Notes under the pieces: generated by a model
What the model was told of the DNA's origin: nothing
Databases searched by the model: none
Seen by the model: only the letters and a program-made list of their open reading frames with translations
Program-made: the position numbers and the translations under genes
Shown here: positions 10,140-19,155 of the stretch, piece by piece
How positions within the stretch are numbered: position 1 is the first letter of the stretch
How the letters are laid out: each line of letters begins with the position of its first letter
Source of the DNA: Sphaeroforma sirkka
Lineage: Eukaryota; Opisthokonta; Ichthyosporea; Ichthyophonida
Assembly (NCBI GenBank): GCA_001586965.3
Contig: LUCW03000024.1
Span: 20,001-40,000 of the forward strand
Direction: 5' to 3'
DNA length: 20,000 nucleotides

Positions 10140-12458
10140 TGTATGTATGTATGTATGTATGTATGTATGTATGTATATGCAGCCATAGTAACATTCATGC
10201 GTTTAAAATGTATCTTGATCGGCAGGAAGAGTTCAATAACCATTGCTGGCACAGTCTCTGCCGCGGACAAGGACGATGGAAGAAAAGACAAATTAGACGA
10301 TAAAGGGATATCACCTGTTCCACAGATGGGAATAGCCTCTGAAAATGTGAGGAGTACAGATATGTTTATAGAATGCGCATGCAAGCTTTTGTACTCGGTT
10401 TTGATTACCTACATGTCTCCTGATTCCTTTCGCACTACTATAGCTCGTTTCCTCAGTAATCTGTTACACTGGTAACCAGATGTATTCGAATGCGGTTGCA
10501 ACTGTGTGTGTTTGCGATTATAGTTATGGTTCGGATGGGCACAGCTATATTGTTATGCGAGCAACCGTCTCTATTTGTCTGTGGTTTGCGACTTATATAA
10601 TTAGTCACAGGTGTAGTAACCTGGGGGGGTATTTTGGCATCCTTTTACTCGCGCGCATCGAGGTGTGCATGTACCGTCATACTCTGAGTTTTACCCCAGC
10701 TCTCACTCTCTGACTCACCTCATCTGTTTCACACATATCTATTCACATACATACCTTCATGCTACCAGATATGTGTATATATGCTTTGCTTGTGTCCCGC
10801 AGACTCGCATATATACATATGTATCATATATGTACGACTATTCATTTGAAACATAACGTCACATCTGGCGGTTCCCTCTGTTTGACTGTTATAACTTATC
10901 CATTTGCCCTTACCTATGTATATCGCAGGATAGTTTAGAATCGCCGGTTTCGCCGCAGTCAGGCACTCGCACGGCGAGATCGCCATCACAGTAAGTGCTA
11001 TGTTTGAGATTGTGCTTTCTACCATGGTGGTGCCAATGTGGGTTCACCTAACCCGGAACACGCGCGTGCTTCAAATTATAATGATCCTTTACGTTTATTC
11101 GTGCGTGCATCGCTTATCTGCAGTATTTTTCTCCATTGGTTTTTGTATCCATACCGACCCGGTTTGCCTTTAGCCTTTGTATTCTGTATCATGCATATTG
11201 AGCATATGTTGTAGTCCTGCCGCGTCTCCACATCGTCAGTTCTATTGTGTTCCAGGACCCCTGATCTTCTTCTGCTAGGTGTTCTTACAAATACGATATT
11301 CCCTCACACCCATAAAGTTGTCCTTGGCTGCTCTCCTACCCCGATGGAACGTGCCGGGTTCGCTTGAGACTTAACTTCTCTCACCATGCCTCCCCATCTC
11401 TCTTCATACTGCGTTCATATGTGTATGCTTTCTGGCAGACCCCTACGACACGTCACTCATGACCATGAGCTGCACCAACTGAGCCAGCGTCTGTTCCAAC
11501 ATCTCAATGCCGTTCCCATTTTACCGCCGCACGGTCATTCCCGGCAGAACAGCTCAGCACGTCTGGCCGCGCCGTATTTAGGTACGTTGTGTGTGTGTAT
11601 ATTTGTGTAAATTTATCTTTATTTGTGCATTTATTTATACTTTCCAAATGATGTTTTTCGTATCCACCAGACATGTATGTATTACTGCTGACTCATATTA
11701 TCGTTTATCTGTACATACATGTATGCAGAGATATATATTAAAGATCGACGTATTCAGTCATAACCCGTAATTTATCGGCGTGTGAAATATGTAGGCAGGA
11801 ATGGACTATTTAACTAGTCACAGATTGTGGCGAAAAATATTTCGATTGGTATATAGTTAATTACTTTTAAAATCTGGTCTAGAGCAGCAAATTCTTTTTA
11901 CTAGTGAATTTAGGAAGTAGATTTTGATTCGGATTTGTGTTTTGGAGGTGGATTTTATACGTGTATTGCGGATGTTTCACCACTTACCCACTGACATCTA
12001 ATTGCAACTAGAAACCCAGGAGTCTCTCCTCGCAAAACTCTAATGTTTATCACATGTCTACATCTTTCTGAATGTGGCTTTTGCGATGTTTCCATTTCTC
12101 TGGGGTCTGCCATTCGTTAGCATTCTTTATAGTTTCGAGGTGCGTCTGCCCTGTGACTGTACACATCCAGACAACTTTACCTGCTTATACTAGCACACGA
12201 TTTGTATACTTGTCTTTAGCCACTGTGATGACCTAGACGTTTGGATGAATTCCGAACGGTATGAAGCTGTTCGTCGTCATTATCGAATTCACACCACAAT
12301 TAACGTATTAAAATTATATTTATATAGGAGCGTCATCAGCGGACGACATACACATCAATCGACACAGAGATACGTCCGTTTCGCCGCGACGCAACGAACA
12401 AGCAAAAGTATCAAGTCAGAGTTTGATACTCGACACGTGGTCAACGCGGAACCTCTGA
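4757..12458 (+). CDS. Seven-transmembrane receptor-like protein, 11 spliced exons from TM1 to stop (7TM-RGS-like, without RGS)
   Basis: Exons: 4757-4919, 5216-5301, 5866-5990, 6490-6726, 7802-7973, 8175-8340, 9088-9307, 10226-10346, 10929-10990, 11439-11581, 12328-12458; all ten junctions keep frame and give 541 residues. Numbering from 4757, helices lie at about 10-34, 46-75, 84-109, 131-152, 167-190, 205-226 and 233-256. Cys80 before TM3 and Cys164 in the second extracellular loop could form the usual GPCR disulfide. LFLRNLRLHVIF closes TM3 and PEFGETREL leads into TM6; both resemble, from memory, the membrane half of plant RGS1-type 7TM-RGS proteins and class C receptors. A coiled coil (about 287-313), a basic helix (about 331-360) and a long disordered tail follow. 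It would act in the plasma membrane as a G-protein-linked sensor (inference). No RGS domain is recognisable. The N-terminus is unresolved, so the CDS is partial at its 5' side. Confidence 0.8.
5132..5158. repeat. (TA)n tract in intron
   Basis: About 13 TA units lie between the TM1 and TM2 exons. Confidence 0.85.
5216..5301 (+). CDS. 7TM gene exon: TM2 and first extracellular loop
   Basis: The acceptor CTACACTCAG ends at 5215 and the donor GTAAGC starts at 5302. The exon encodes LQMMAFFMFLWGDFGGSASH followed by VLLKCQLQ. The Cys sits just before TM3, where most GPCRs have the conserved disulfide cysteine. A second in-frame acceptor (TTTGCAG, ending 5223) would drop two residues and change the entry phase. 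Confidence 0.8.
5787..5918. repeat. Partial tandem duplication of the TM3 exon, period 79 bp
   Basis: About 58 bases of the TM3 exon start (ATTTGGCTGCTGTTTGGCTC and following) are nearly identical at 5787-5843 and 5866-5922. The intron copy is preceded by CACACGG where the real exon has GCGCAG, so it has no acceptor AG. A short ACATACACTTG unit borders both copies. Confidence 0.8.
5866..5990 (+). CDS. 7TM gene exon: TM3 and second intracellular loop
   Basis: The acceptor ATCGCGCAG ends at 5865 and the donor GTGCGT is at 5991 (phase 2). It encodes IWLLFGSWHLILVTLFL, RNLRLHVIF and a basic loop NGDLHRRLRTRQIITK. The LFLRNLRLHVIF stretch is placed like the conserved basic end of TM3 in class C and 7TM-RGS receptors. 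The first 60 bases have a near-identical copy 79 bp upstream in the intron (5787-5843). Confidence 0.8.
5996..6213. repeat. Tandem duplication, two copies of about 108 bp
   Basis: Copies start at about 6000 (TGACAGACGCTGTGTTATAG) and 6108 (TGGCAGACGTTGTATTATAG) and share TACGCGTTACACTCAGTAGT and TTACGTTGATATGCTTTGGT. The two are highly similar, which suggests a recent event. It lies wholly in the intron 5991-6489. Confidence 0.85.
6213..6480. repeat. CA/CTCA-rich degenerate simple repeat with CATA run
   Basis: The stretch holds CACTCATACACACGCAC-type units repeated three or more times, with (CATA)n at about 6365-6417. It precedes the acceptor at 6489. Confidence 0.8.
6490..6726 (+). CDS. 7TM gene exon: TM4, second extracellular loop, TM5
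   Basis: The acceptor ACATCCGCAG ends at 6489. TM4 is LVGYLTLSFLPLAIILLGF, the loop TLTDGVVVDSNSLCVITEG carries the likely disulfide Cys, and TM5 is GFYVFLCLLIMAGVAALSVI. The exon ends in FKTRTIPPEFGETR. The best phase-compatible exit is a GC donor (AAG|GCGAGT, exon end 6726) joined to 7802. A GT at 6731 is also in frame only if a weak acceptor at 7805 is used. Confidence 0.8.
6775..7200. repeat. TATAGGG-like run followed by ~80-bp diverged repeats
   Basis: From 6775 to about 6897, motifs such as TATAGGGTTTTTTATG and TATATAGG repeat irregularly. From about 6905, four diverged units share GTCGG, a CCA(A/C)AACATCGTTGTATGA-like block and TATGTGAGTGTTTATA. Units begin near 6907, 6983, 7064 and 7164. 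All is intronic. Confidence 0.65.
7425..7650. repeat. 25-bp tandem repeat, nine copies, exact period
   Basis: The unit CCTATAAATAGCAATCCATA plus TTCAA recurs at 7425, 7450, 7475, 7500, 7525, 7550, 7575, 7600 and 7625 with no indels, only substitutions. Each unit carries a TATAAATA-like box. It lies in the intron 6727-7801. Confidence 0.9.
7802..7973 (+). CDS. 7TM gene exon: TM6 and TM7
   Basis: The acceptor TTCTTGGTGCAG ends at 7801; the donor AAG|GTATGT starts at 7974 (phase 0). It encodes ELFVCTLSLGGALVFSVVTE, SVFSIGDQWSKF and the last helix MAFFALYLWIAVSLMGLLLW, ending RKYLK at the membrane face. The short TM6-TM7 loop is typical of GPCRs. Confidence 0.85.
8175..8340 (+). CDS. 7TM gene exon: acidic linker and coiled coil
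   Basis: The acceptor GTCTGTGTAG ends at 8174; the donor G|GTGAGT starts at 8341 (phase 1). It encodes FWRKSDANDDDVTETDYISD, an acidic linker, then KWAQIHQELMRLEERLEEAR, a heptad-like helix rich in Leu, Glu and Arg. A cytoplasmic coiled coil directly after TM7 could mediate dimerisation (inference). The 3' part of this exon has two diverged copies in the next intron. Confidence 0.85.
8272..8745. repeat. Three tandem copies of the coiled-coil exon end, period about 190-210 bp
   Basis: Anchored at CAG: copy 1 at 8283 (exonic), copy 2 at 8492 and copy 3 at 8683 (both in intron 8341-9087). All three keep an open MRLEE(R/C)L frame. Copies 2 and 3 also share the preceding GAAAGGC block and a GTGTGGATGTA-like block, so the unit included intron sequence. 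Copies 1 and 2 differ at about 9 of 51 bases. Confidence 0.85.
9088..9307 (+). CDS. 7TM gene exon: basic amphipathic helix in the tail
   Basis: The acceptor ATGACACAG ends at 9087. Two entry bases complete a Glu codon with the last base of 8340, and the GTATGT donor is at 9308 (phase 2). It encodes ADQENKTVADDDLHEAWYTF, then IGFVARVRRFYRQVIGKRMR and a polar stretch ending in NAAHG. The aromatic/basic helix could lie on the membrane or bind a partner. It is not a recognisable RGS fragment. Confidence 0.8.
9308..10080. other. Intron sequence without recognised content
   Basis: This is the first part of the intron 9308-10225. No repeat, exon with consistent phase or RNA gene was seen. Confidence 0.5.
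10084..10175. repeat. (TA)n then (TATG)n microsatellite
   Basis: About 14 TA units are followed by about 16 uninterrupted TATG units, about 50 bp before the exon at 10226. Confidence 0.95.
10226..10346 (+). CDS. 7TM gene exon: polar tail segment
   Basis: The acceptor TTGATCGGCAG ends at 10225 and the donor AAT|GTGAGG is at 10347 (phase 0). The exon encodes KSSITIAGTVSAADKDDGRK, then DKLDDKGISPVPQMG and IASEN. It has no hydrophobic core, is rich in Asp and Lys, and is probably disordered. Entry phase matches 9307. Confidence 0.75.
10347..10928. other. Intron without recognised content
   Basis: Mixed sequence with short CATA-rich patches. No phase-compatible exon was seen between the flanking exons. 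Confidence 0.5.
10929..10990 (+). CDS. 7TM gene exon: short Ser/Pro-rich tail segment
   Basis: A 62-bp exon between acceptor GTATATCGCAG (ends 10928) and donor ACA|GTAAGT (10991). It encodes DSLESPVSPQSGTRTARSPS. Three Ser-Pro steps are candidate proline-directed kinase sites. The phases on both sides match the neighbouring exons. Confidence 0.75.
10991..11438. other. Intron without recognised content
   Basis: Pyrimidine-rich near its 3' end; nothing else identified. Confidence 0.5.
11439..11581 (+). CDS. 7TM gene exon: His/Gln-rich tail segment
   Basis: The acceptor CTTTCTGGCAG ends at 11438; the donor G|GTACGT is at 11582 (phase 1). It encodes PLRHVTHDHELHQLSQRLFQ, then HLNAVPILPPHGHSRQ and NSSARLAAPYL. 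A short amphipathic helix (ELHQLSQRLFQHL) sits in an otherwise disordered tail. Confidence 0.75.
11582..12327. other. Last intron of the 7TM gene
   Basis: AT-rich, with no tandem repeat. It contains one alternative acceptor (ATGTATGCAG, ending 11728). Confidence 0.5.
12328..12458 (+). CDS. 7TM gene terminal exon with stop codon
   Basis: The acceptor ATATTTATATAG ends at 12327. Two entry bases complete a Gly codon with 11581, and the frame reads ASSADDIHINRHRDTSVSPR, then RNEQAKVSSQSLIL and DTWSTRNL before TGA at 12456-12458. The Ser/Arg/Asp-rich composition continues the tail. A competing end (acceptor at 11728, an 11-codon exon ending at 11763) also fits the phase but is shorter and has no poly(A) signal near it. 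Confidence 0.7.
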
Positions 12459-12480
12459 AGTATATTATTAATTCTAGTGA

Positions 12481-12486
12481 AATAAA
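12481..12486 (+). terminator. Poly(A) signal AATAAA of the 7TM gene
   Basis: A canonical AATAAA lies 23 bp after the proposed stop at 12458. Its position supports the choice of terminal exon. Confidence 0.6.
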
Positions 12487-12489
12487 ATT

Positions 12490-14400
12490 CAACCGTACTG
12501 GGATGTCGTGGAGCTTCGTTAATTCTTTTTTTCTCGTGTATTTTATATATATAGTTGAGGTTTTTTTTCAATTAGTGCGTACTTTAGATATGATACACTC
12601 GTAGCTGCACTGTGCTAATCCTTTATACATTAGAGAGGTAAGATTGTGACTGAGACGTTGACATTCGAGACTCTGTGTGGTGTATGCACACATCTTGGGG
12701 TGCAATTAAACACGCATGCAGAAAAAATATTGCCGCGTAAGGAGAGGTGAGATGATCGGCTAAGGACGTCTCAGATGTAATTCTGGTGTTTTCAAATATG
12801 ATTGGGTAGGTAGTAGCACAAGTTGTGCCATTTTGAGGCGCTTGCAACACAGCACATTCGATTTAAGAATCGTGACTCGGTCGACGAAATGTTCCACTAG
12901 GCACATTGATAATTTTCTTGCAGTTAATATATTTCTCAGGTTGAGGCAAAATGGTCCGAAATTTAAGAACTTGGCAAAAATTCAGGGAGTACAATGTGAC
13001 AGTTATTCACCGCATTGCGACACAGGAGTCTCTACGCAAATTAACAGCAGGAATTTTCGACGAGTGTTGAACGGAGTTAAGCATTTAACACTTCACAGAA
13101 AATATATCGGTTTGACGAGCCCTTGCACAAAAAAAATCTTGTAGTTTGGCTGTCAAAGGGCCGCTAAGAACCAAGTCACGATTGGATTTGAATACTGAAA
13201 ACCGCACGTTGCGTGAGGAGCCAAGAGCAGCATCCACGTGCAATCATTATCTTTGTCTTGTACGCGGAGATATCGGCCCGAATTCTCTTTCTTAACGTCA
13301 AATTATTGAATAGAACGAGAGGTATCAATCTCCGTCGACGCTAATCATGTGCTCAATCGTGACAATTGTACAATGGCTACAGCCTACATCTAATTTTAGA
13401 ACGCGTGAACGCAGTTTCGCACGGGAAGAGGCAAAGACTCTGCTTTCAAATATACGCGTAGATAACTAGTAATGCGATAGCTCGGTCGTGACAATCGGAA
13501 GGTATTCTCAGCTACATCCACCTTTAAAAAATGCGGACTCAATTTTTTTTCTTGAGGAGAAATGGAGTGACATATATCTCGGATATTCTTATTTATTTAT
13601 GGCGTGTAAATGAGAAAAGATATTTTCCGCCACTGACGTTTTTGAGCCAAATCTGGTGTCGAAATCAAAAGATTTGATAGTAGGCGCTATTGGGGATCCA
13701 GTCAAGAGGATAACACCGAATCTGCGATGCAAAACATTCACTTTGTTTTACACGCAAATGTGCCCTTTGAGCTGGTAAATGGATAGAATTCAGATTCGGG
13801 TCTATTTTAATAAAACACTGAAATGTTTTATGCGCATAACTGAGCGCGAGACACAAAAACATATCAGTTGGAGGTTGTATGTTATTAAAAATAACATTTT
13901 AAGCTATAATGTAGATGGCACAATTGTAAAAGATAGCAGATGTAACGCACCCTCTGAGGTAAATTTCTGTTTGAAATGCAGCGCTAATACCATTATTAGC
14001 TGATATCGTGTACCTCATGTATCAATTTAGAACGCTCAGAAAATTTCCTCTAGGGGCTCAGGTGTGTGCTGCTCTCGCCACGACTGTTCGAGATACTCTC
14101 ACAGAGGAATCAACCACAGGTTAAAAGCGTGTCAGCACAACCCCCACACGTCTTGATCTAGAGATGGCGAGTAGAACAGGATCGTTGGTTAATTCTCCAG
14201 GTGGGCGAATAAATCGCCATCATGTGGGCCGAAGCAGAAGTCAACTAAGCAGAACCACATTTTCGCCCATGACGTGATCATGAAAACAAGCAACCAGTGC
14301 ACACGCTTGTTTGTCTTCTTGGATGAGCCTCGCAAGAGGGCTCAGCAAACCTGCCAGCGTTGTTGAAGACAACCACGCGAAACGCTAGTACTGAGCCTTT
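12490..14400. other. Region without a recognised gene
   Basis: Only short open frames on both strands; none shows a recognisable domain. A diverged duplication is seen: CTCAATCGTGACAAT at about 13353 and CTCGGTCGTGACAAT at about 13482, each followed by a CTACATC block 25-30 bp later. It could hold the far end of the retrotransposon fossil or older decayed elements. Confidence 0.4.
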
Positions 14401-14419
14401 TGCTTCCACATGGCCACTA

Positions 14420-14660
14420 AGGCAATGCGATAAGTGTGGACTTCTAGTTCAACGGCAGACCGCTTGATGATGCGCCACAGCATTTTCATGCCGTAGACTC
14501 GGGCCAACCATACTTTCTCTGTCGCATGATAATTATATTGGGCTGGCGAGAATCTCGAAGAGAAATATTTTACTGGTAGGAGCTGTTCGTCGCCGTGGAC
14601 GCAAAAACAGCCGCCCGCTCCGACGGATTAAGAGCTTTTGCAGATTCTATGCGTTAATTC
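14420..14660 (-). pseudogene. RNase H remnant of the Ty3/gypsy fossil
   Basis: The stretch PVKYFSSRFSPAQYNYHATE followed by KVWLARVYGMKMLW is typical of the gypsy RNase H-like region (family pattern PV-YFSRKLSPAE-NY-ATEKELLAVV). It lies directly after the reverse transcriptase, as expected. Broken. Confidence 0.8.
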
Positions 14661-14819
14661 AAAAGCGCATTGAATTTGCCAAAAACTAGTTGATAGTCTT
14701 CATCTCACCAGAAGATAAGCAATGGGCTTTAGGATTACTACGAATCCTGGTACAAACGATTTCCAGTAAGCAACTATACGATGAGTTGGTATAAAGGTCG
14801 TAATCCGGAAGGTGAGAAT

Positions 14820-15430
14820 ATTTACCAGAGCTTCAAGACGTTCATTTGTGATCGATACGCCTCTGAAGTCAACTCGCTTTTATAAGATGGCGACAGTTTG
14901 ACGAAATTGCGCAGCTTGGCACTTCTTAAGGTCCAATTGAATACCATACTACTTAGAGCACTTGTGGACTGTAATGAATGATTCCCAGTACTCATCTGCG
15001 GTATCATTAGCAATGACAATATCATCAATGTAACAAATATCGTGCAGGAAGGCGTCGAATACTTCTGCAAGGGCTCCCTGGGACCTTGTTCTTGTTTTTT
15101 TTAGAATACTTCATACGCACCCCAAAAGGAACTCCAAACTAGAAAAACCTAACCTCAGAGGGTCCAAAAATATATTCGACGAACTTCAACTGGTTGAAGC
15201 CGTTGTCATCGTCAAGGACCGAAATCTACGGCTTGCCAGTTACAAAGACGTACATGTCTGACTCAATAGGGATCTTATACGGCTCCGAGTCCACAAATTT
15301 CTTTCAGCGGCTGAAATTAGTGCAAATGCGCCAATCACCTATCATTTCTGGTAATGGGGGCGGCTTCCTGCCAAGCTTCTTCCAAGCCATTTTGATATTG
15401 GTTTGTCATTTGTTGTTGGAGTACAATTCA
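14820..15430 (-). pseudogene. Reverse transcriptase remnant of the Ty3/gypsy fossil
   Basis: Recognisable family motifs in order are DWRICTNF (fingers/palm), PYKIPI, the VLDDDNGFNQLKF-like region, FGVPFGV, and the catalytic YIDDIVIA box near 15010-15030. LDLKKCQ and FRGVSI follow, as in Ty3/gypsy palm and thumb. The copy is broken in several places. Confidence 0.85.
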
Positions 15431-16899
15431 CGACGGAAGATCTGTACTGAACTAACTGGATAATCTTTGCACACTCTACCAGCGTCTTTAGTGTAGAGGT
15501 GCCAGTGTACTGCCTAAGGCAGCAGCATCGCTTGGGTTGCGCTCTATCGAACAAATTCAAATCAATTAGGTCCAAATTGGCAAAGCGATGATTGCCATTG
15601 ATCACAGTAAACCAAGATTTATTACAGATGGAAATCAATCTCGGAGCCGAAGTGCCGGGAGTACGGAAATATCATTATAGAAAATCTCTGATGGGCATAA
15701 GGGCATCCCTAAATATCGGAGGAGTACATTCTAAACATATAAGGCCAAAGATTACAATGGAAGCCACGATCAGTTGAAAACGTGGCGACACTACCTCTGG
15801 ATTGGATCATAGATTAAGTGAGAACCTTTTTAACCTTAAGAGGTGCTTTTTAATGGCTCAAGGATCACGAGTCCAATGCATATAAAAGCAGGGACTCGAA
15901 TCAAATAAATCATAACTATTCACTTGAAACCTAAAACACTAAGATACTTTAATATCTGAGAACAATAGTCCGGGGCATAAGCAACTGAATGAAGAAACTC
16001 GATTGCTTTACCCGACTGGTTTCAGCGCCGAGGTACTTGACGCTTGCTTCGCCATACGACTCGTCGTCGTCCTCATTGGACCCGTATCCAGAGCCACAAT
16101 TATCAGCACTATATCCATTTTCCCAAACTGATGGCAGGTCGACATTATAGGTGATATTTGGGTACAAGTACACGACTTGGTCGACAATCTTGAAAAAATT
16201 GAGAGCGCTAAAGGATAGGCTGATTCCTCCATCAACCTGGTCTCAAACCTTCTGGCATCATCATCGAATCACTGAGTTTGTTGGAGACTAGCCGGGGAAG
16301 TCACACACATTTCACTCGCATCTATCTCCGAAACTGGCTGAGGTTTAGCAGCCTCACTCGACAGTGATTTTTTTTGCCAGCAAGTTGAGTCACGACTGCC
16401 CCACACCACATGAGTGGGGGGTGCAACTGTTACGATCCTCTCTTCTCTGCTTGGGCCTGTAACCGTATAGCTTTTGCTTTGTGCTGCTTTGCGCCCCCCT
16501 TTGCCCATCGTTTCGACGGTCGCTGAGAGGTGTCCGTAGGCTGTACTGTATGACTACAGTGGATGCCACCAATACATCTCTTTCATGGGTCTCAGCCTGG
16601 AATTGGGTTTTAGGGTTCTGTGATCCAAGTCGAATACAGACGCCTAGCGTAAACTACACTGCGTCTTGGCGCCTCGTAAGGCAATTATGTCTTAACGAAC
16701 CATGTCTAGGTTATTGCCAATAAATATTCGTTAATCGTGCAGTTGTCGATAGCAAGATCGACTTGTGGGGATGGTGTCTTGGTGTCTATCATATATAGTT
16801 TATGAATCGGTGGTCCCGAATAGTGAGGTTTGAAGGATTAGTTTATTGAGTGCATTCTCATCCATTAAATTGTATGCGGAGCTAATATTCGTGTAAGTA

Positions 16900-18390
16900 T
16901 CAACCTCGCAGTCATCTGCAAATCTGTTGACCACCGACTCATTTCAGAATCTGGGCTACTGCCTGAGGAGAGCTGCCACTGCCAAGTCCATACTTTTCTC
17001 AGAACAGTTTGCTGTTTCATGGCCTGGTTTGCCATTTTCAAAGCAGTTGTTGTAGTCGGGGCGGACAGGTGGCACGGCTTTGGCGTCCGACGGTGGCAGT
17101 TTCTGCAAGTTGTCGTCACGAGGTGCATGAGTGGATAATAAAGTTTTTGATGAGGAACGGGTATCATGTTTGGGAGGAGAGTGAGAGCGTGCATGTACTC
17201 TATCCTTGTTGTAGCGGTCATATCTCTCTTTCTCAACCTGTGTCTTGTTCACGACGATGGTCTTCATCATGAGAGCTTGTTTCTCGTCAAAGTATCTCAG
17301 GCGATTCATCTTCTCACGCTGGGCTCGCTTGCGCGACTATTTGGGTATGAAGTTACTCCCGGCCTTGTGATTACCGTCAGTCATCAAGGCGGTTCTGCAG
17401 TCGACCCTGGGTCCTACTAGAAGCCCCCTGTAGAGTGAAGTATGGGGCAGGAGGGAAAAAGAGTCAACACCTGTCTGAATTATTTGGCGTGTCTAGTCCA
17501 AAGCCCCCGCGAGATCATTGAGTGGATAATTTGCGGCAAGCGATAGAGTATAAAGCGCGTCTTTAAAGGTTCCTTTGATGAGACCACTGAAGACCGTCTT
17601 TTCAAAGAACGGATGAACAGAGAAAGGGCAGATGATCTTGTGAGAAACATTACCAGTGGCGATCTGCATTTCAGAACTTGTTCTTTTATTGCCGTGCTTC
17701 TTTTGACAGTTTAAAGGGCAAAACTGTGGTTGCGATGAGTTCACGATTCGGGGCATGGTTGGAGCCTGTTAAGTGCAGGGCACTTGCTGGTGCAGTAGTT
17801 TGTGCTATCGTCTCTGCGTGTAGTTTCCTCTCAGCTACACGATGGATCCTGATGTCTCATTGGTTGATGGTTCACTCTATGGAACCATGGTGGTAGCCGG
17901 AATCAGGTCTGTCCCAAGGCACCTGCAAGGAAGGACTTGTTTGAAAAATGCTGCAATTATGGCTTGTCGAGGCAGCAACAATATCAAATTGAGTCAAAAT
18001 GTCCGCGCAGAACGAAGTCCGCCTGTCCAGTTGCGAATCAGTACTCGTTTGGTCTGCGTGCTCGTTTCATGTAAGAACCGATGCAATGGCGAAAAACGGG
18101 TAAGAATACACATGAATGTATACGTGTGCGATGAGTTGGCTTCCGGGGCAGATTGCGGCCCGCTGAATCCCGCAAGTCATCACTGAACAACATGCGCGTC
18201 ATGGCTTCATGCACTTTCTCCGCTTGAGCCTCGTCTACACCTATCTAATCCCGGTTCGTCTTGCGATTGTCGAGCCCGATGAGGACCGGCATTAAGAGTT
18301 GGCCCTTCTTTGCTTCATACTCATCGATTCTTTCTCCCATAACAGATAACTGTGTAACGGCTGACATACTAGCAGTAAAGCTGAACGAGA
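16900..18390 (-). pseudogene. Gag remnant of the Ty3/gypsy fossil
   Basis: The proximal part reads MSAVTQLSVMGERIDEYEAK and similar charged helical sequence. A middle part near 17500-17690 resembles a capsid-like helical region. Near 17015-17060 there is a zinc-knuckle-like Cys/His patch with the GKPGH core, preceded by a basic, Ser/Arg-rich segment. Gag would package the element RNA in the family. The copy is broken. Confidence 0.6.
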
Positions 18391-18688
18391 TCGCGAAGTA
18401 AAAATAAATAAAGAGAAAAATGATTGTACACGCAAGCAATCAAAACTACTGACCATGTAAGGCGCTACATCTACTTTTAACCAACTCGTTGATATTGTCG
18501 ATAAGTTTGATGGCTACTTCAATTTGCAACTAAAAGGAGTACCCACCGGTACCATGCTGTGTTTAAATACCCGATCTTTGAGTAGTTCTCTATTCAGTAT
18601 GGTAATTAAATACATACGCGTAAAACCTCTACCTTACATATATAGATGCTAACACCTTGTATACTTCCGTATACTTATACAATATGCT

Positions 18689-18815
18689 TCAGAGCCTGCT
18701 GCAATATTTCAGAGCAAGGTAGAGCCCTTCGCGGGAAGTCTGCCCGAGACTATGTGGGTATGACGAAGACAGCGCGTCTCGCCACAAGTGCGCTCGCACC
18801 ACATGAGCCTCACAC
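18689..18815 (-). CDS. Possible terminal exon on the minus strand
   Basis: After a TTTGGGTTTTAG acceptor the frame reads CEAHVVRAHLWRDALSSSYP and then HSLGQTSREGLYLALKYC before a stop. The residue mix is plausible for coding sequence, but no poly(A) signal follows and no family is recognised. It may be chance, or a downstream alternative end of the gene at 19151. Confidence 0.25.
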
Positions 18816-19149
18816 CTAAAACCCAAATCGGTATCTGTTATTATCAGCTCCGGCGTATAAGCATAAAGATTGGTGGGCCGATTATTTTGCAACGCACACG
18901 AGATACTTATAAAAGAGTTGAATTCTTGTGGATATACGCACACGAGTATGCGTAACTGTTTATGTCTGTATGTGTATATGTGTATCACACAGCATATGTG
19001 TAAAAATTGCGCTTATGATTTCTATCAATTGATTGAAATAGCTATTACTTTTTCAGAGCAAGTACATTTTTTGTGTAGATAGGTATATTTATACAAAAAT
19101 ACTCATAACTGAACAACAAGTTTCTTGAATACATCCATCTAATCTCATT

Positions 19150-19155
19150 TTTATT
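19150..19155 (-). terminator. AATAAA poly(A) signal overlapping the stop codon
   Basis: The plus-strand TTTATT reads AATAAA on the minus strand and includes the TAA stop of the terminal exon. A second TTGAATACATCCA-type block lies just downstream (19124-19136 and 19154-19166). Confidence 0.45.

Larger units (their letters stand above)
14400..18440 (-). mobile_element. Fossil Ty3/gypsy-type LTR retrotransposon
   Basis: On the minus strand the parts run in the order gag (about 18390-16900), a poorly resolved protease region, reverse transcriptase (about 15430-14820) and RNase H (about 14660-14420), which is the gag-pol order of Ty3/gypsy elements. The element is heavily broken, with well over ten breaks, and looks old. 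No integrase was recognised. Terminal repeats and primer-binding site could not be found, so the ends are approximate. Confidence 0.8.

Noticed and set aside
11729-11763. Alternative terminal exon of 11 codons
   Set aside because: The phase fits, but it is very short and has no poly(A) signal nearby; the exon at 12328 is better supported.
12245-12604. 119-codon open frame on the plus strand
   Set aside because: It overlaps the proposed terminal exon in a different frame, ends in AT-rich low-quality sequence, and cannot be joined in phase to the preceding exon. The shorter frame gives a sensible tail and is followed by AATAAA.
15592-17420. Plus-strand open frames across the retrotransposon
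   Set aside because: They are antisense shadows of the minus-strand gag-pol remnant.
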